64,000 nucleotides of DNA from Trigonopsis variabilis. Its lineage: Eukaryota; Ascomycota; Trigonopsidomycetes; Trigonopsidales; Trigonopsidaceae. The position numbers and the translations under genes were made by a program. Location: positions 1 through 64,000 of the forward strand of contig PPXM03000010.1 in NCBI GenBank assembly GCA_003707065.3. The letters run 5' to 3'. A model generated the notes under the pieces. The model was not told the DNA's origin and did no database searches. It saw nothing but the letters and a program-made list of their open reading frames with translations. Shown here in pieces: positions 23,415-35,031 of this stretch (the stretch's first letter is position 1; the number at the start of each line of letters is the position of its first letter).

Positions 23415-23751
23415 ACTCTGCTAGTCAGAAGTCAGTTGATGATCTGCGGTCTTTAGTGTCCAGTTGGTTAAGATAATTCTTACTGGTTCCCTATAAAACG
23501 CCAGATTAATTAAATTTATTATCGCGGAGTAAGTCCTTTAGATATTATCAAAAGCACATATAGATGTTAGATGTGTCCGCACAGATTCTCAAAACTATAT
23601 CTAGCGATGTTTTGGAATAACGCATTGAACTGAGGTATTGAAGCAGGGTAACAGCACGCTAATCCTTTATTGTAGTAAAATCATACATAGCTTAGGAGTC
23701 AGTGCAACCGCTTAATTTGATAAGGCTACACTCTCTTAACTTTGTTCTGAT
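23415..23751. promoter_or_regulatory. Divergent promoter, transporter / SOG2-like
   Basis: A 337-bp head-to-head spacer. No leucine-rich-repeat coding sequence is present here that could extend the SOG2-like protein. Confidence 0.5.
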
Positions 23752-25179
23752 ATGTTCCAAAACAGCCCTCTGGGAGAGAGATTACGAAGCAATAGCGAGA
23801 GTGTGCTTACGAACAGTAGAGCGGCGAAGCGGATGGGATTCATCATGAGAGATGATTCAAATATCGACTCTTCAAGAAGCGGTCTAGATGACAAACCTCC
23901 TTCTGTCCCTGATGACCAAGGAGGAGCAATTTCCGGAATGATAGATAGCTTAACTTTCTCCAACGACAGCATGTTGAGTGTCAGAAAAGAGTTCCAGACT
24001 CAGATCAACCTTTATTTTCGATCGGTTAGAAACAACTCCCAAAAAGAAGAGGAAGGTTCTGAAAAGACACTTTTCGGGCAAGGCAAGAAAGCTGTGAATG
24101 CTTCTCGTGGGATTTTATTCGCCATCAGCCAATGTTATTTCTTTATATTAGATTATTCTTCTGCCTCCGACATTTTCTCTCAGCCTTCTATGTCATTAAG
24201 GGGATCTGTTCATGCACTAGATAGGTGCCTCCGGCGATTTCTAGATCATATGATCATCTACGAGAATCTCAAGACTGTCGATAGCTTTAAGCGACTAATA
24301 ATAAGTACGAGAGCGACTGTGATATTATTCCGACAGGTTTTGAGCGTTATTGAGCATACGGGGGGTGAATTTACCGATAAGTGCGATCCACGCTATGCTC
24401 GACAGTTTCTTGTTACCTTGTTCACTACGGCATGCGAATTGCAAAATTCTTGGGAACAGCTTCTTCCTCTGCTTAATAAGATTCAGGGTGGTGAGAAGGG
24501 TGGTGAGTCTGGCAATACTTACTTTATGGAAAAGAAAGCATTAGGCTCCGGAGCCGATTCACCTGCATCTCGTGGCCAGATTTTTATGCTAAGCTCTAAA
24601 CAGGATTATGGATCGGTTAATCCTTCGTCAGGTCAAACTGGATTTGACTATGCAGACAAGAGGCTTTTTGAAAAAATTGACATAGCTATTGTTGCTGCAC
24701 ACACTGTCCTGACATTACTAGGAGATGCAGTGTCGTACATAACGGCTATCGGCCAAGTAAATCACATCATGGCGCCTAAGATTAAAAAGCTATCTCAAGC
24801 TTGCGCTTCAGGAACAGAGGCGACAAATAGATTGCGAAATACCTTGATTCTTATTCAAGAAGGGGACCTCTCTGAGAAGAAACACTTTTGGGAGCACACT
24901 AACATCTTTCTGCGATCAGTAATTTTGATTGTCAGTACTGCGAAAGCCTCACTTAGTGACCTACCGGTGCTCAATGGAATACGGAAGAGTATAGCTATGT
25001 TGACTCGCATCAGTAAAGAGGTCACCATTATGTTAAATTCATCTTCGTTTAAAAGTCTAAATGAATCCCATGTCTCGAGTCTGTCGGCAAGCTCAGGATC
25101 AAACATACCTCCTACGACGCCCTTGACGGCTGCTCTAGGGCCGGCAGCTCAAGCAGTTCTACCGTCGCCGTCTTTCTGA
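23752..25179 (+). CDS. SOG2: Sog2-type RAM signalling protein without leucine-rich repeats
   Basis: A single-exon 475-residue protein resembling the C-terminal SOG2 domain of the RAM (Orb6/Cbk1) polarity pathway. It shares the serine-rich RLRSNSESVLTNSRAAKRMG start, seen in the linker of filamentous Sog2 proteins, and helical blocks such as HALDRCLRRFLDHMIIYE, FEKIDIAIVAAHTVL and SQACASGTEATNRLRNTL. The usual N-terminal leucine-rich repeats are absent, and the 340 bp upstream cannot encode them. Either this lineage has a split or shortened Sog2, or it is a distinct paralogue. Family assignment is by recall of motifs, so it is moderate. Confidence 0.55.
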   Translation: MFQNSPLGERLRSNSESVLTNSRAAKRMGFIMRDDSNIDSSRSGLDDKPPSVPDDQGGAISGMIDSLTFSNDSMLSVRKEFQTQINLYFRSVRNNSQKEEEGSEKTLFGQGKKAVNASRGILFAISQCYFFILDYSSASDIFSQPSMSLRGSVHALDRCLRRFLDHMIIYENLKTVDSFKRLIISTRATVILFRQVLSVIEHTGGEFTDKCDPRYARQFLVTLFTTACELQNSWEQLLPLLNKIQGGEKGGESGNTYFMEKKALGSGADSPASRGQIFMLSSKQDYGSVNPSSGQTGFDYADKRLFEKIDIAIVAAHTVLTLLGDAVSYITAIGQVNHIMAPKIKKLSQACASGTEATNRLRNTLILIQEGDLSEKKHFWEHTNIFLRSVILIVSTAKASLSDLPVLNGIRKSIAMLTRISKEVTIMLNSSSFKSLNESHVSSLSASSGSNIPPTTPLTAALGPAAQAVLPSPSF

Positions 25180-26033
25180 TAACTTCTGCTTTTCTTGGAT
25201 TGTTTTGGTTCCCTTTTATCGAGATCAGGATTCATTTGGAGTTAGGTTTAGATCAACATACATTTTAGAGCCATAAAATGTATTGGTTCAGCTCACTACG
25301 TAGGTTTTACAAAGTCTTTTCATCAATGTCACTGTTCCAATCTTTTACACGTGTGCAGAAAAAAATATAGCCATAAAGCGAATCTTCCAGACAAAGGTAG
25401 TCTCTCAGAATTTTGAAACGGCATGTTTTTATATGTCCAGCCATTTATGCTCAAATGAGTTGAAAATTTTAGATAACCATTCGAGCTTGGTATCTGGACA
25501 TGTTAGGAAGAGAAAATGCTGCTAGCGGGTCCAGAGTGACGATCAGTTGCATTCGTTGTTACGATTATGCCATAAATCTAGAGAGTCGGTGCACCATTGC
25601 CTCCTCTTCCCCTAGATTACCTTGAATCCATTATATTTTCCTCCCCTGTGAATTAGGGCCTCAGTATTTTTCCAAGGATTAAATAAGGTTGTGGTAAGTA
25701 TTTATATGAACTATTCAATGTGTTTTTTGATTTGACTCGTGCGGCCTTCCTTAGATTCTATGGAGCTTCCTCGAGTCTCGTCTGTTTGCTATTATGGCTA
25801 ATAGACACCAATCGCTCTTCTTCTTTATGAAATTGCTTCTAATAATGCTTTAAAAAGTTACACTGATTATTCACTACTCAATTATTCAGTCTCAGGGGGG
25901 CTTTATTGTTTCGCGATTTAATCATGATATACCCAAAGATTCTCGTCTCGTGATACGCGTTTTAGTAAATAATACTAACCTCTTTACTCATTCATCTTTT
26001 CGATGAATGTTTACAGATTTAGATTTAGAAATA
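25180..26033. promoter_or_regulatory. RHO1 upstream region
   Basis: An 850-bp AT-rich stretch before RHO1 without a supportable gene. Pyrimidine runs and a possible GTAAG donor near 25693 would allow a spliced 5' UTR, but this is conjecture. Confidence 0.35.
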
Positions 26034-26822
26034 ATGGTCAAACAAGTGGCTGATCTTCGTCGAAAACTTGTCATTGTTGGTGATGGTGCTTGTGGCAAGA
26101 CATGCTTGCTGATGTAAGTGCCTCTCATCTTTCTGACTGATTCAAAGTGTTTTCTCTAAAGGGACTTTCCCAACTGTAAGTGTACTGAGATTGCCCTCTC
26201 TGTGAGGAAGCCTCTCCTCTCTCTAGACACCTATGGTGGCTGAACTAACTTTACAGGTATACGTCCCCACGGTTTTTGAGAGCTACGTTGCTGATGTTGA
26301 GGTCAATGGTAAACACGTTGAGCTTGCTCTTTGGGATACTGCTGGACAAGAAGACTACGATCGATTACGTCCGCTTTCTTATCCTGACGCTAATGTTATA
26401 CTGATCTGCTTTGCAATCGACTCACCTGACTCGTTAGATAACGTGCAAGAAAAGGTTCGTGATTTTCCATTTTTGACTAATTGGATTAGTGGATCTCTGA
26501 GGTTCTACATTTCTGCCCTGGCATCCCAATTATTCTTGTCGGGTGCAAAAAAGATCTTCGCTTTGATCCTAAGACCATTGAGGAACTTCGAAAAACTTCT
26601 CAAAGGCCTGTTACTACAGAAGAGGTACGATGAAACGACTATATATTCTAAGTGTTATAGGGCATGGCGGTTGCTCAAAAGATTGGTGCTATAAAATATT
26701 TGGAATGTTCTGCCCGAACAAAGGAAGGTGTACGTGAGGTTTTCGAAAATGCCACTCGCGCTGCATTGATGTCTCACGAACAGAGCAGAAGTGGCAAGTC
26801 TGGAATTTGCAAGATTCTGTAA
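26034..26822 (+). CDS. RHO1: Rho1 small GTPase
   Basis: Rho-family GTPase controlling glucan synthase, Pkc1 and actin at the plasma membrane. It has all the G boxes: [12 protein letters not shown] (P-loop), [15 protein letters not shown] (effector loop), [16 protein letters not shown] (switch II), GCKKDL (Rho form of NKxD) and [16 protein letters not shown]. It ends [10 protein letters not shown], a CaaX box with terminal Leu, predicting geranylgeranylation. The polybasic stretch before the Cys is unusually weak for Rho1. Four introns were resolved: three of about 35 nt, and one of about 85 nt between GTFPT and VYVPTVF, the longest seen in this window. Confidence 0.96.
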
Positions 26823-27181
26823 GATGACGTCTAGATGAGAGGTTGACTCTTGTCAGACAATTTATAGAAGAGTTAGACCTCTGCATAGACATGAATGGTC
26901 TCCCACGACTGGATGTAGCTTAGCTTTATTGGTTTAAACAATAATGTTCACTTTATTCAGTCTTATTGTTTTTTTATGTCATTGCTTAACATTGTCTGTC
27001 AACTTGCGTGTTGCTTTTTGTGAAGTATTTCAATTGAGAGTCGTTATTAATATATGTACGCTGGGTTCTTAGCATCCGGTTTATCTAAGACCTGGCACTC
27101 TTTTTCAGATGAGTGTCTGTAAGAATCACTTAATATTGAATGTATTGCAATACATGTTACCCATCCCTCACTACCTCCGCG
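26823..27181. other. Convergent intergenic region RHO1 / UFD2
   Basis: 360 bp between two convergent stop codons, AT-rich, holding both 3' ends. No gene was seen. Confidence 0.45.
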
Positions 27182-30100
27182 CTATCTTTTCTGTCGTTTC
27201 GAGTCCTTGAATGCTTGGATCCGCCGTCGTAACTCATCATCTAATTGAGTTAGCAAGGAAATAATTCTGCGCTTACTGGGTATCACTTCCTCCATCTTTA
27301 AAGGATTTCTATTAAATGGGTCAGTAGGGTCATTCAGGAGATGTGATTTGAGCGTCAGACGGTCAATCGAAATCTTGGATGAAGGAAGAATGACTGGGTC
27401 TTCCATGATCGTGTACATCAACGGATCTAGACGTCAGCAGTTGAGAACATCGGTAAATAACCCAGAAAAGAAACGCACCTAAGAAGTCGTCGGGCACATC
27501 GCCAAGTTCGTCTTCACCCATTTTCATCTCTAAGCTAATCTCGTCGACTTTGTCAGCGAATCTGTTTAGCCTGTCCAGATCCTTTGATGACTTCATGGAG
27601 TATTTCTGTAGAATAGATGTGGCGCGAAGGAAGATGTCCTTGGTGAACGAACGTCCATCTCGGGCAACAGAGTCAAGAAAAGGTCTTTTGTCAGCAAGAT
27701 TAAGATAAATATCACAAATGTCAGATAAAAGCTCTTTAGGATTGAAATGATATTTCTGAGGGTCCTGTACTTTCAGTCCAGTGCATTTAGGTCCCACTAG
27801 CGCATTTAAATTATAATCAAGCATGCCAGAGACTCTATCCACAATTTCTGGCGTAACAAATGAGTTTGGGATTGCTTTGGTAAATATGCTGAGCATTGAG
27901 ATATTTTCATTAGCCAAAGCCATGTAAGACGACGCTTGTCGTTCTATCGAAGCCAAATCATTATCTTCCTCTTGCGCCGTTGAAGGTCCGCCTTGTTCAT
28001 GTTGACGTTTATGAATCTCAGCAAGTTTTGAAAGTGATTCATCAAGTAGGAAAGTCACATCATTCAAAAGAAGGGCGACAAAGCGAACAAAGAAATCCAA
28101 ATCAGTCTTACTTTCGTCTTCAAGCCGTTTCCGATAGGTAGGCGTTTTCCATATGCATTTAATAATATGTGATATGTTGTAGCGTATATTAAACTTGTCA
28201 TAGAACTGTGAACTAGCTCCGGTCTTTTCCACTTCAATATAGTAGGACATAAGAGCGCGGAAAAGATGCTCAAGAGCAAGTTTATTAGAGCTCAGTTCAC
28301 CACCTAAGATGCCATTTGGATGATTTGGCTGTTCCACAGAACCATAGAAAAGAATCTCCACGATCTTCGATTTCAGATAAGGATTTCTAATGAAAGAGGA
28401 GTTGCGAAGAAATGTAACACAAAAGGAGACCAGCGACTCAGCAGAATACTGTAAAATTACATCAGGGCGATTTTTATATAGGAAAATTGTGAACGCCACT
28501 GGAGCTTCCACGAAAAATTCTGGATAGTTTTGGAAAAACTCGGAGGTATTTTCCTCGATAGGCAGAGATACAAGCTTTCTTGGGTACTCCTTGGAAGGAT
28601 CGACAACTCGCACGAGCCAAGCCATCACCGTGAGGGCGAAGGCGTATACACTAGAGAGGCTTGTAGGATCTTTTATGACGACCTTTAGACATTGCAAATA
28701 GTCTTTCGATGAATTGAGTCGTAACGCGATTCTCTCGAGTGATGCGTTGAATAGGAATGCTCTTGCTGTCCCCGACCATTGCGGTCTTTCAGTTTCCAGT
28801 CTATCTCGATGGGTTTCCATTTCCCTGATATCACCATCCAATCGCTCAAGATTGGATATCGCACCAATGTAGCCATAATTTAATAAAGCCAATGATAAAT
28901 AGAAAATGTCCGTTATGAAGTTGACAGCTTCATCAGGCCGACGATTAGAGATAAATTTCCTATACGTGTGATCGTCTGCAAGCAACTTCGTCTCATCATC
29001 AAAAATAAGACGACTCGCTTTTAAAAAATAACATTCATCAATTCGATCGAGCTTTTGTAAATTAGGAAAGCAGAAGGGTTCCGACAACCTTATGGCAATA
29101 GAGCTGATGTTAATAAAAAAAGCATCAGATGAGACAGATTGTGGATCGGCTTGTAATGCCCGTCGGTGATGGTTGAGATTAATTGCTGTTGCGAGAAAAT
29201 CCAGGAACCTATTCCTACTCGTGGTAGAAGTGCGAACCATCCGATCAGCGATAGTGAACAATCCATTCTGTAATCAGCTAAAACAATACATCGTACTTAC
29301 TTGTATATTGCTTAACTCTGATCTCAAAGATGCCTTCATGGCCTCATTGTCAAAGTTTCGGCCGCCTGAGGTCTTTAGAATTTCCGAGGCTGCCTTAGGC
29401 TGGCTGTTAGTAGGTAACATTATCCACTCTTACATCTATCGGAGAAAGTCTGAATAATGGTCCTAAAAGAGAATCAAATTCGATCCTAGCAGCGCTGATT
29501 CCGGCAGGGAGAAAAAAGTCAAAAGCGACTGCAGCCGAACACACGGTCCCTATGGAAAACAGGTTGCTAAATGTCTTGACGAGTCAGCTGTGAAAGCAGT
29601 TATTTCATACCCTCAAGTAAGGTTGATACTTCTCGATAACAGACATATACTTCAGTGACTCACAAAGGTCAAGGAAGACAGGACGAATCAAGTCATCCAG
29701 TGATTCATTTTCAGCGGCCCTCGACACAAGCAAGTCCAGAAACTCTCTAGGAATATGGTCCTTAGAGTCCACATCTGACAAGAGACGGTCACTGAGTTTA
29801 ATGGGTCCATGCCTAACAGTCAGATTCATGCTGGAAATACACTAACCCGAAAAGCTCAGGTGTTATAATCGACAGACAAGCATAGCTAGAGCACAGGCGC
29901 TCCGTTTCTGAGATCACATCTCTTTTCTTGCTTAGATCCGGATCTACAGACAGTATGGACTTCCTGATACCTTCGATCTTCTTCCAGCAGTTCATCAGGT
30001 AATCAAAAGGGGAATTGCAAGGATATTCAGTCAGCCGACTAAAAATAATATGATCAAGCATGTCGACGGCAAAAAGTGGTTCATCATCTTTCAGAATAAG

Positions 30101-30319
30101 ATAAAGTCACGGGAATGAAGTCTTACCTGGAGCCAATGCCCGTAGTTCTTCGGATATGGATCCAAGAAATATGAAATCTCGATTATCAGCCTGGAGAGTT
30201 AGTTGTATAGGGGACTTTTGGCTAACATTCAATGATACACCGAAGACATGGCTGATAACTGCATGCACCCAACTTTTGAATCTGCTCGAATCTGGACTGC
30301 CTTGGGTTGGATTTGGCAT
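27182..30319 (-). CDS. UFD2: Ubiquitin chain-elongation factor Ufd2 (E4, U-box)
   Basis: E4 ligase that extends ubiquitin chains on Cdc48-bound substrates. It starts [18 protein letters not shown], followed by the N-terminal variable part ([24 protein letters not shown]), then the long helical Ufd2 core in one large exon ([36 protein letters not shown]). The C-terminus is a U-box: [20 protein letters not shown], followed by [19 protein letters not shown]. It is assembled across a 52-nt intron (GTGCGTTTC..GACGTCTAG), and the protein ends DSKRQKR. Size, about 980 residues, is normal. Confidence 0.95.
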
Positions 30320-30594
30320 GATTGTCGGATTCTTGAAAGACAAGGGAGGACTCGTTGCACTGTCCTGTTGGGACTGATGGATCTATGACTTCAACCTCTA
30401 CTTAGAATTTCTAAATTCCCATTTCCTGTATCTATTCTCTTCCTTAGCTTCTTCTCGTGTAATCTTAAGTATACTTACCGTTATATCTTTCAAGTACTTC
30501 ACCAAGAATAATATCACCCGGGGGGGGCCATTCTTAAGATCATCAGGATACTCTGATTATTCCCTTGCGAACTGGGTCATCATTTTAAGCCGCC
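30320..30594. promoter_or_regulatory. Divergent promoter UFD2 / unidentified gene
   Basis: A 275-bp head-to-head spacer containing a run of seven G residues (30521-30527). No other feature was recognised. Confidence 0.35.
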
Positions 30595-31561
30595 ATGGAT
30601 TCGGCATCTTTGGACGATATCACTACATTTTCAGTGGTTTTTAAGACCTTTCTCCAGGTCATTGAACGACGGTCTGAAGTGGGCTTCAGAATGGACGTCT
30701 CTTGGTTCGTGAGATGGAGATCACGTTCTTTGAGAGTTATACCAGCGTGCGAGATTAGCTACTATTCTAGCCTGGCTCATTGTAGGGAAAAGGTGCCAAT
30801 CTTTTCCATTCATTGAACTAATTTCTAGTTTTGTTTTGAATTCAATTTAGTTTCGAATTCGGATCTTGCTGATCTTATACCTATATTTATTGATGCCTTC
30901 AGCATCCAGGAAGTATTATATCTCCCGATGATGGGAGCTGACTCTGCCAGATATTTCTTGAATGTGGTTTGCATTGCGATGTGCTTTACAGAAGTGCAAA
31001 TAGAGTTATCTATCAGGGTAATGATGTTTACAGTTAGTTACTGTTGACACTCTAGTTTCTCGAGATGTAGGAGTTTTTTTTCCGTCTTCAGTCGACGCTT
31101 TCTCTTCGGAGTTAGAGGTAGTACAAGTTTTCTTAACCGTTAGAAGGCTAGCCTCTACTTCTAACTTCAGTGTTGGACTCGTGACCTCGGTTGCGAATGT
31201 ACTATTTCGGAGTCTATTGGTCAATGGGCTTGCTCTTCGGCTGCCATTGGTCTTCTCTTCTAAAAAGGTCAGTTGCCTGGTTTCTCACTCGTCACTCCAT
31301 ATTGGCTTCTTTGGTGTGCATAGCTGATTATACTGATGATAGGATTACAACCTGAGACACGTTTTGCTTTCGAATGTCGCCTGTACCTGTCGTCGCATCG
31401 AAAATACGTTCGCGAGCTCTGTAGGGGCTCGTGGATCGCGAAGTGATGCCAGGATTTGGTGCACAGATTCATACGTCGGAACACATTCAATTGAGATGAC
31501 ACAGGATAGTAACTGCGACACCTTTAGGAAAGTTTTTGATAGCTTCACTAGGCACTTTTAG
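30595..31561 (+). CDS. Unidentified multi-exon gene
   Basis: Coding character is suggested by several exon-like open stretches separated by canonical short introns. They are MDSASLDDITTFSVVFKTFL at the start, SNSDLADLIPIFIDAFSIQE near 30850, a long helical segment LVTVDTLVSRDVGVFFPSSV to 31268 joined by a 40-nt intron (GTGCAAATAG..GTTTACAG), and LIILMIGLQPETRFAFECRL near 31330. I do not recognise the family. It looks like an all-alpha, leucine-rich soluble protein of about 250-300 residues. The 3' end is uncertain; a stop at 31559 in one frame is assumed. Confidence 0.45.
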
Positions 31562-31689
31562 CTATCAGTTTCATCTGTGTACATTGGCTTTCTTGGCTTT
31601 ATCATGGGCTTTCTAATGTGCTGTCTGAATTGCAACCTACCTCGTGCACACATCATATGACGAGTTCGAGTTCCCCTGTCCTAAAGCTT

Positions 31690-32079
31690 CTATCCACCGT
31701 GTAGTGTTGATGCAAACATTATCGAGTCTTTATCCTGCACAACGTAGTCTTTCTCTCCTTCCAGTTCCCAGTCGGCATCGTTGATCAATGCAAGGACACC
31801 AGGACGTCTTTCGGTAAGCGGTCTTTCAATGAAAACTTTCTTACAGGCTTCCATCCCGAATAAATAAGTCCTTTCTCTTATCTATCATCTCATGTTCAGC
31901 CAGATAGTTGATAATTTGGTCCATGCTCGGGGGACTGGTCCATATATCAGGGCAGACTCTTAGCTCTAGTCTCTTTCTATTGCCGAAACTTTGCTCCAAT
32001 CCTCCACTGCAGTGTCAGTCTATAATTTAGATCATTAAGTTACTTACGAAAATTCCACGACTATCGTTCTCTCCGTCAT
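31690..32079 (-). CDS. URM1: Ubiquitin-related modifier Urm1
   Basis: Ubiquitin-fold sulfur carrier. It is activated by Uba4 as a C-terminal thiocarboxylate, donates sulfur for 2-thiolation of wobble uridine in tRNAs and can be conjugated to proteins. Three exons spliced over two introns (GTAAGTAAC..CACTGCAG and GTAAGAAAG..CCGAAAG) give [20 protein letters not shown], then [32 protein letters not shown] and the essential C-terminal STLHGG with the di-glycine exposed at the end. Length is about 100 residues, as expected. Confidence 0.95.
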
Positions 32080-32526
32080 CTTCCGTATACTATATATTCT
32101 TATGCCAGGGGCTCAGGTGAAAGGCAGCAACAGCTGTCTCGATGGGACCAACATGAGCTCACTTACCGCACGCAATCTATTATGTGAGTGAATGGAACTT
32201 CATACATTTTATGCGCATATAATGCCTACATTGGTTTGTTTTTCTGGCTCGCCTGCGCTCGAAGGAAATATGAAGGATCTCCTTCTGTCCACAATACCAC
32301 AAACGCCTCCCAGAGAGGGTCACATGTTTGCATTCAAAATCTACATCCCCTGGACCGGGTAAAATTGCCTGTTATGAGAAGTTCTGGTGATGATCCTCCT
32401 CGTAAAGCAAGGTATTTTACTTTAATAATAAGAAGGCAAGCATGTTTTTATCTACCTCGTTTTATAGTGTTCCATAGTGTTCCATATGTACTCTTATCAG
32501 AAATGCATTATAGGGATTACAAGATT
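32080..32526. other. Intergenic with weak plus-strand open frame
   Basis: It lies between two minus-strand genes. A plus-strand open frame (32188-32541) has no ATG-based support or homology and probably is not a gene. Confidence 0.35.
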
Positions 32527-33030
32527 TCAATTATACCCTAGCCCGTAAGCTGCTGGTTCGGGAATAGGACTCAGGTTCATGGTGCTTCTGAGCATCTCAG
32601 TTGCTGATATTACATATAAATGGCATATCGTCAACAGTTCAAGTAGCTCGTTCTGTGGATGCTGGGTGAGGGATATGTATGACCTTTCCATCACAGCTCG
32701 TCGATTATTCGAGCTGCTGTCTTCCGGGCTGAGGGCGTGAGTCAACTGTAGGGTATAATCTATAAAGACGGCGACGAAGCAACTGTTCTGAAAAAAAAGA
32801 TCATAGTCAAAATTCAATTCTCCGAGACCTTCTAAAAGTCTTACCTCATGTGGCTCATGAGACAGTTGAGGCATTCTTTGCATACGATTAATTGCCCTGT
32901 TCCACTGAGATAATTACTTTTAGAATGCCTCTATCACGCCTTGTGAAGAGAGCGCTTGTTTAAATTGCTACCTCGATGCCCTTTACTTTAGAAGATGAAT
33001 TCGTGCGGAAATTATCTTTTCCTGGTCCAT
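32527..33030 (-). CDS. Hypothetical small protein
   Basis: The best-supported exons read MPQLSHEPHE, a 56-nt intron (GTAAGACTTTTAG..TTTTTTTCAG), then NSCFVAVFIDYTLQLTHAL, followed by a helical stretch with ELLELLTICHLYV and a stop at 32527. A likely first exon starting MDQEKIISARIHLLK opens at 33030, but its junction to the next exon is unresolved. I do not recognise the protein, which is about 130 residues and mostly alpha-helical. Confidence 0.4.
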
Positions 33031-33202
33031 CAAGAGAGTAAGAATTAGTCTATTAAGATAGTTCTTGAAACGATTGTCTATTTTTCAACGTCTAAGCGCA
33101 GAATAAATAGGGCGTAACGAGGGTGAAAGATACTGGGCATACCTTTCTCCTTTGACAACCACACTAAAAAAAAAAAGGAAAAGGAACAGATCCCATTTAT
33201 AC

Positions 33203-34838
33203 ATGCTCACGATAGCAAGGAGGGCACAAAATATCAAGGCGAAAAGAAGCAGGGATAGCTTGCTGAAGGTTGGACGACACAGTATCTACACGAAAGCGAG
33301 TTCAAAGATGCTAGCTGCCAGAACTCGGAATGCGGTTCTTCTGGCATCAACTGTCTTCGTATCTCTCTCATATCTTGTGAGCAATCCCATTGGACCTTTT
33401 TTCCATCTCGACTCAAAGAGCGGAGGAACGGGAGAGCCTTCAAGAGGTCGAGGATTCTCATCATCAACGACGGCCAGGTCTGCCAATGGAGGATTTGAAC
33501 GATTGTCTGACTGCGCCATCGCAGATATTCTAAAACAATCAGAATATAGTACCAACCCGGAGCGAGGAACGGGAATTATTCGAATTGATACGAGTCAACT
33601 TTCGAGTAACAATCCTATAGAAGACGATCATGCTGAAAAAGTCATAAATCTTCCCATGCGAGTGAATGGACAAGTTATCACACGTCCTGTCTCTTTCTGG
33701 GGCATTTTCGATGGACACAGGTATAGTAATCATTATGTAGTATCTAACGCAAAGCGGGTGGGCTACGAGTGCGAAGTTGAGAGAGAATCTTATTGAGAGC
33801 GTAACCACAGAGATCGACCGAGCTTATCACGAAGGTTACGACACAGAAGGAGCAGAAGGCTTCAATGCAATAAGTCCTTCGCAGGATGCAGTCGACAGGG
33901 CGATTGAGAATGGTTTCACGAAACTTGACAATGAGATCGTATTCGAAAATATCAGTAAATTACTGCAGAAGCCATCAAGGGCTGCCGCAATCGAGTACCT
34001 TATACCAGCATTTTCAGGCTCGTGCAGTCTATTGGCTATGTTTGATCCTTACAATGATGCCCTACGTGTAGCCTTAGTAGGAGATTCAAGGGCTGTTCTT
34101 GCCACACAGTCAGACGATGGCAAATGGTCGTCAAGAGCGCTCACCGATGATCAGACGGGAAGCAATCCACGGGAAATAGAACGAATGAAGACCGAACATC
34201 CCAACGAGCCCAATGTTATACGCAATGGTCGTGTTCTCGGAATGCTAGAGCCCACGAGATCATTCGGCGACGCGAGATACAAGCTCCCCAATGAGATCCA
34301 GAAGCGGCTCGCTCAAACTTTTTTTGGTCCGAGCCCTCCAGCTTCCTTGAAGAGCCCTCCATATGTGACAGCGAAACCAGTCATCACATCCATGAAGATA
34401 GATAGGAGCCATCCTAACTTCCTTGTTATCGGCAGCGACGGGCTCTTCGAACTTCTCTCGAACAAGGACATTGTGACCTGTGTTGCCAAGTGGATTGATG
34501 ACCATCCTGAATACAGGCAGGTAGATAGAAGCAGATTTGAAGGAATATCAAATTTGTTTTTTAGATCCTCAGTGCAAGTCACAAGTGTCGATCAAGACTC
34601 AACGCAAAAAACTGCGTTTCGAATGTCTGAAGCTCCCAAATTCACTGTAGAGGATGATAATATGGCAACTCACATAATAAGAAATGCTCTAGGCGGACAG
34701 GATAAAGATAAGTTGTCCATGTATCTTAGCATCCCTTCTCCGATATCTAGGCGATACAGAGATGATCTTACAGTTACGGTTATTTTCTTTGACAAAGCAG
34801 ATGAAAAGCAAAAGGAAGAGCTGAAGGCAAATTTATGA
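33203..34838 (+). CDS. PTC5: Mitochondrial PP2C phosphatase (Ptc5, PDH phosphatase-like)
   Basis: PPM/PP2C serine/threonine phosphatase that in yeast dephosphorylates and activates pyruvate dehydrogenase in mitochondria. An Arg/Lys-rich leader (MLTIARRAQNIKAKRSRDSL) and a hydrophobic segment (AVLLASTVFVSLSYLV) fit mitochondrial targeting. Metal-site motifs are FWGIFDGHSGWATS, created by a 34-nt intron (GTATAGTAA..CGCAAAG), SGSCSLLAMFDP, VALVGDSRAVLA, LTDDQTG, RVLGMLEPTRSFGD and VIGSDGLFELLSN. The C-terminal DNMATHIIRNALGG and RRYRDDLTVTVIFF complete the domain. Confidence 0.9.
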
Positions 34839-35031
34839 GTGGAAAAGGCATATGTTCACTGGATCATCAATTGTGTCGCTAGCAATCTACAGCCAATCGC
34901 CGCTTAGTGTCTCATGAGATACGAGCTCTTCTTAAAGCGCTTCTTAGTAAATGATACATCATCAACGGACAGAAGGATATAGTAGGAAAAATAAAAGACC
35001 CAAAGCCATATATGACGCAAAGTGTCACAAA

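Noticed and set aside
32188-32541. Plus-strand 117-codon frame
   Set aside because: It overlaps the 3' end of a minus-strand gene, shows no recognisable domain and lacks start support.
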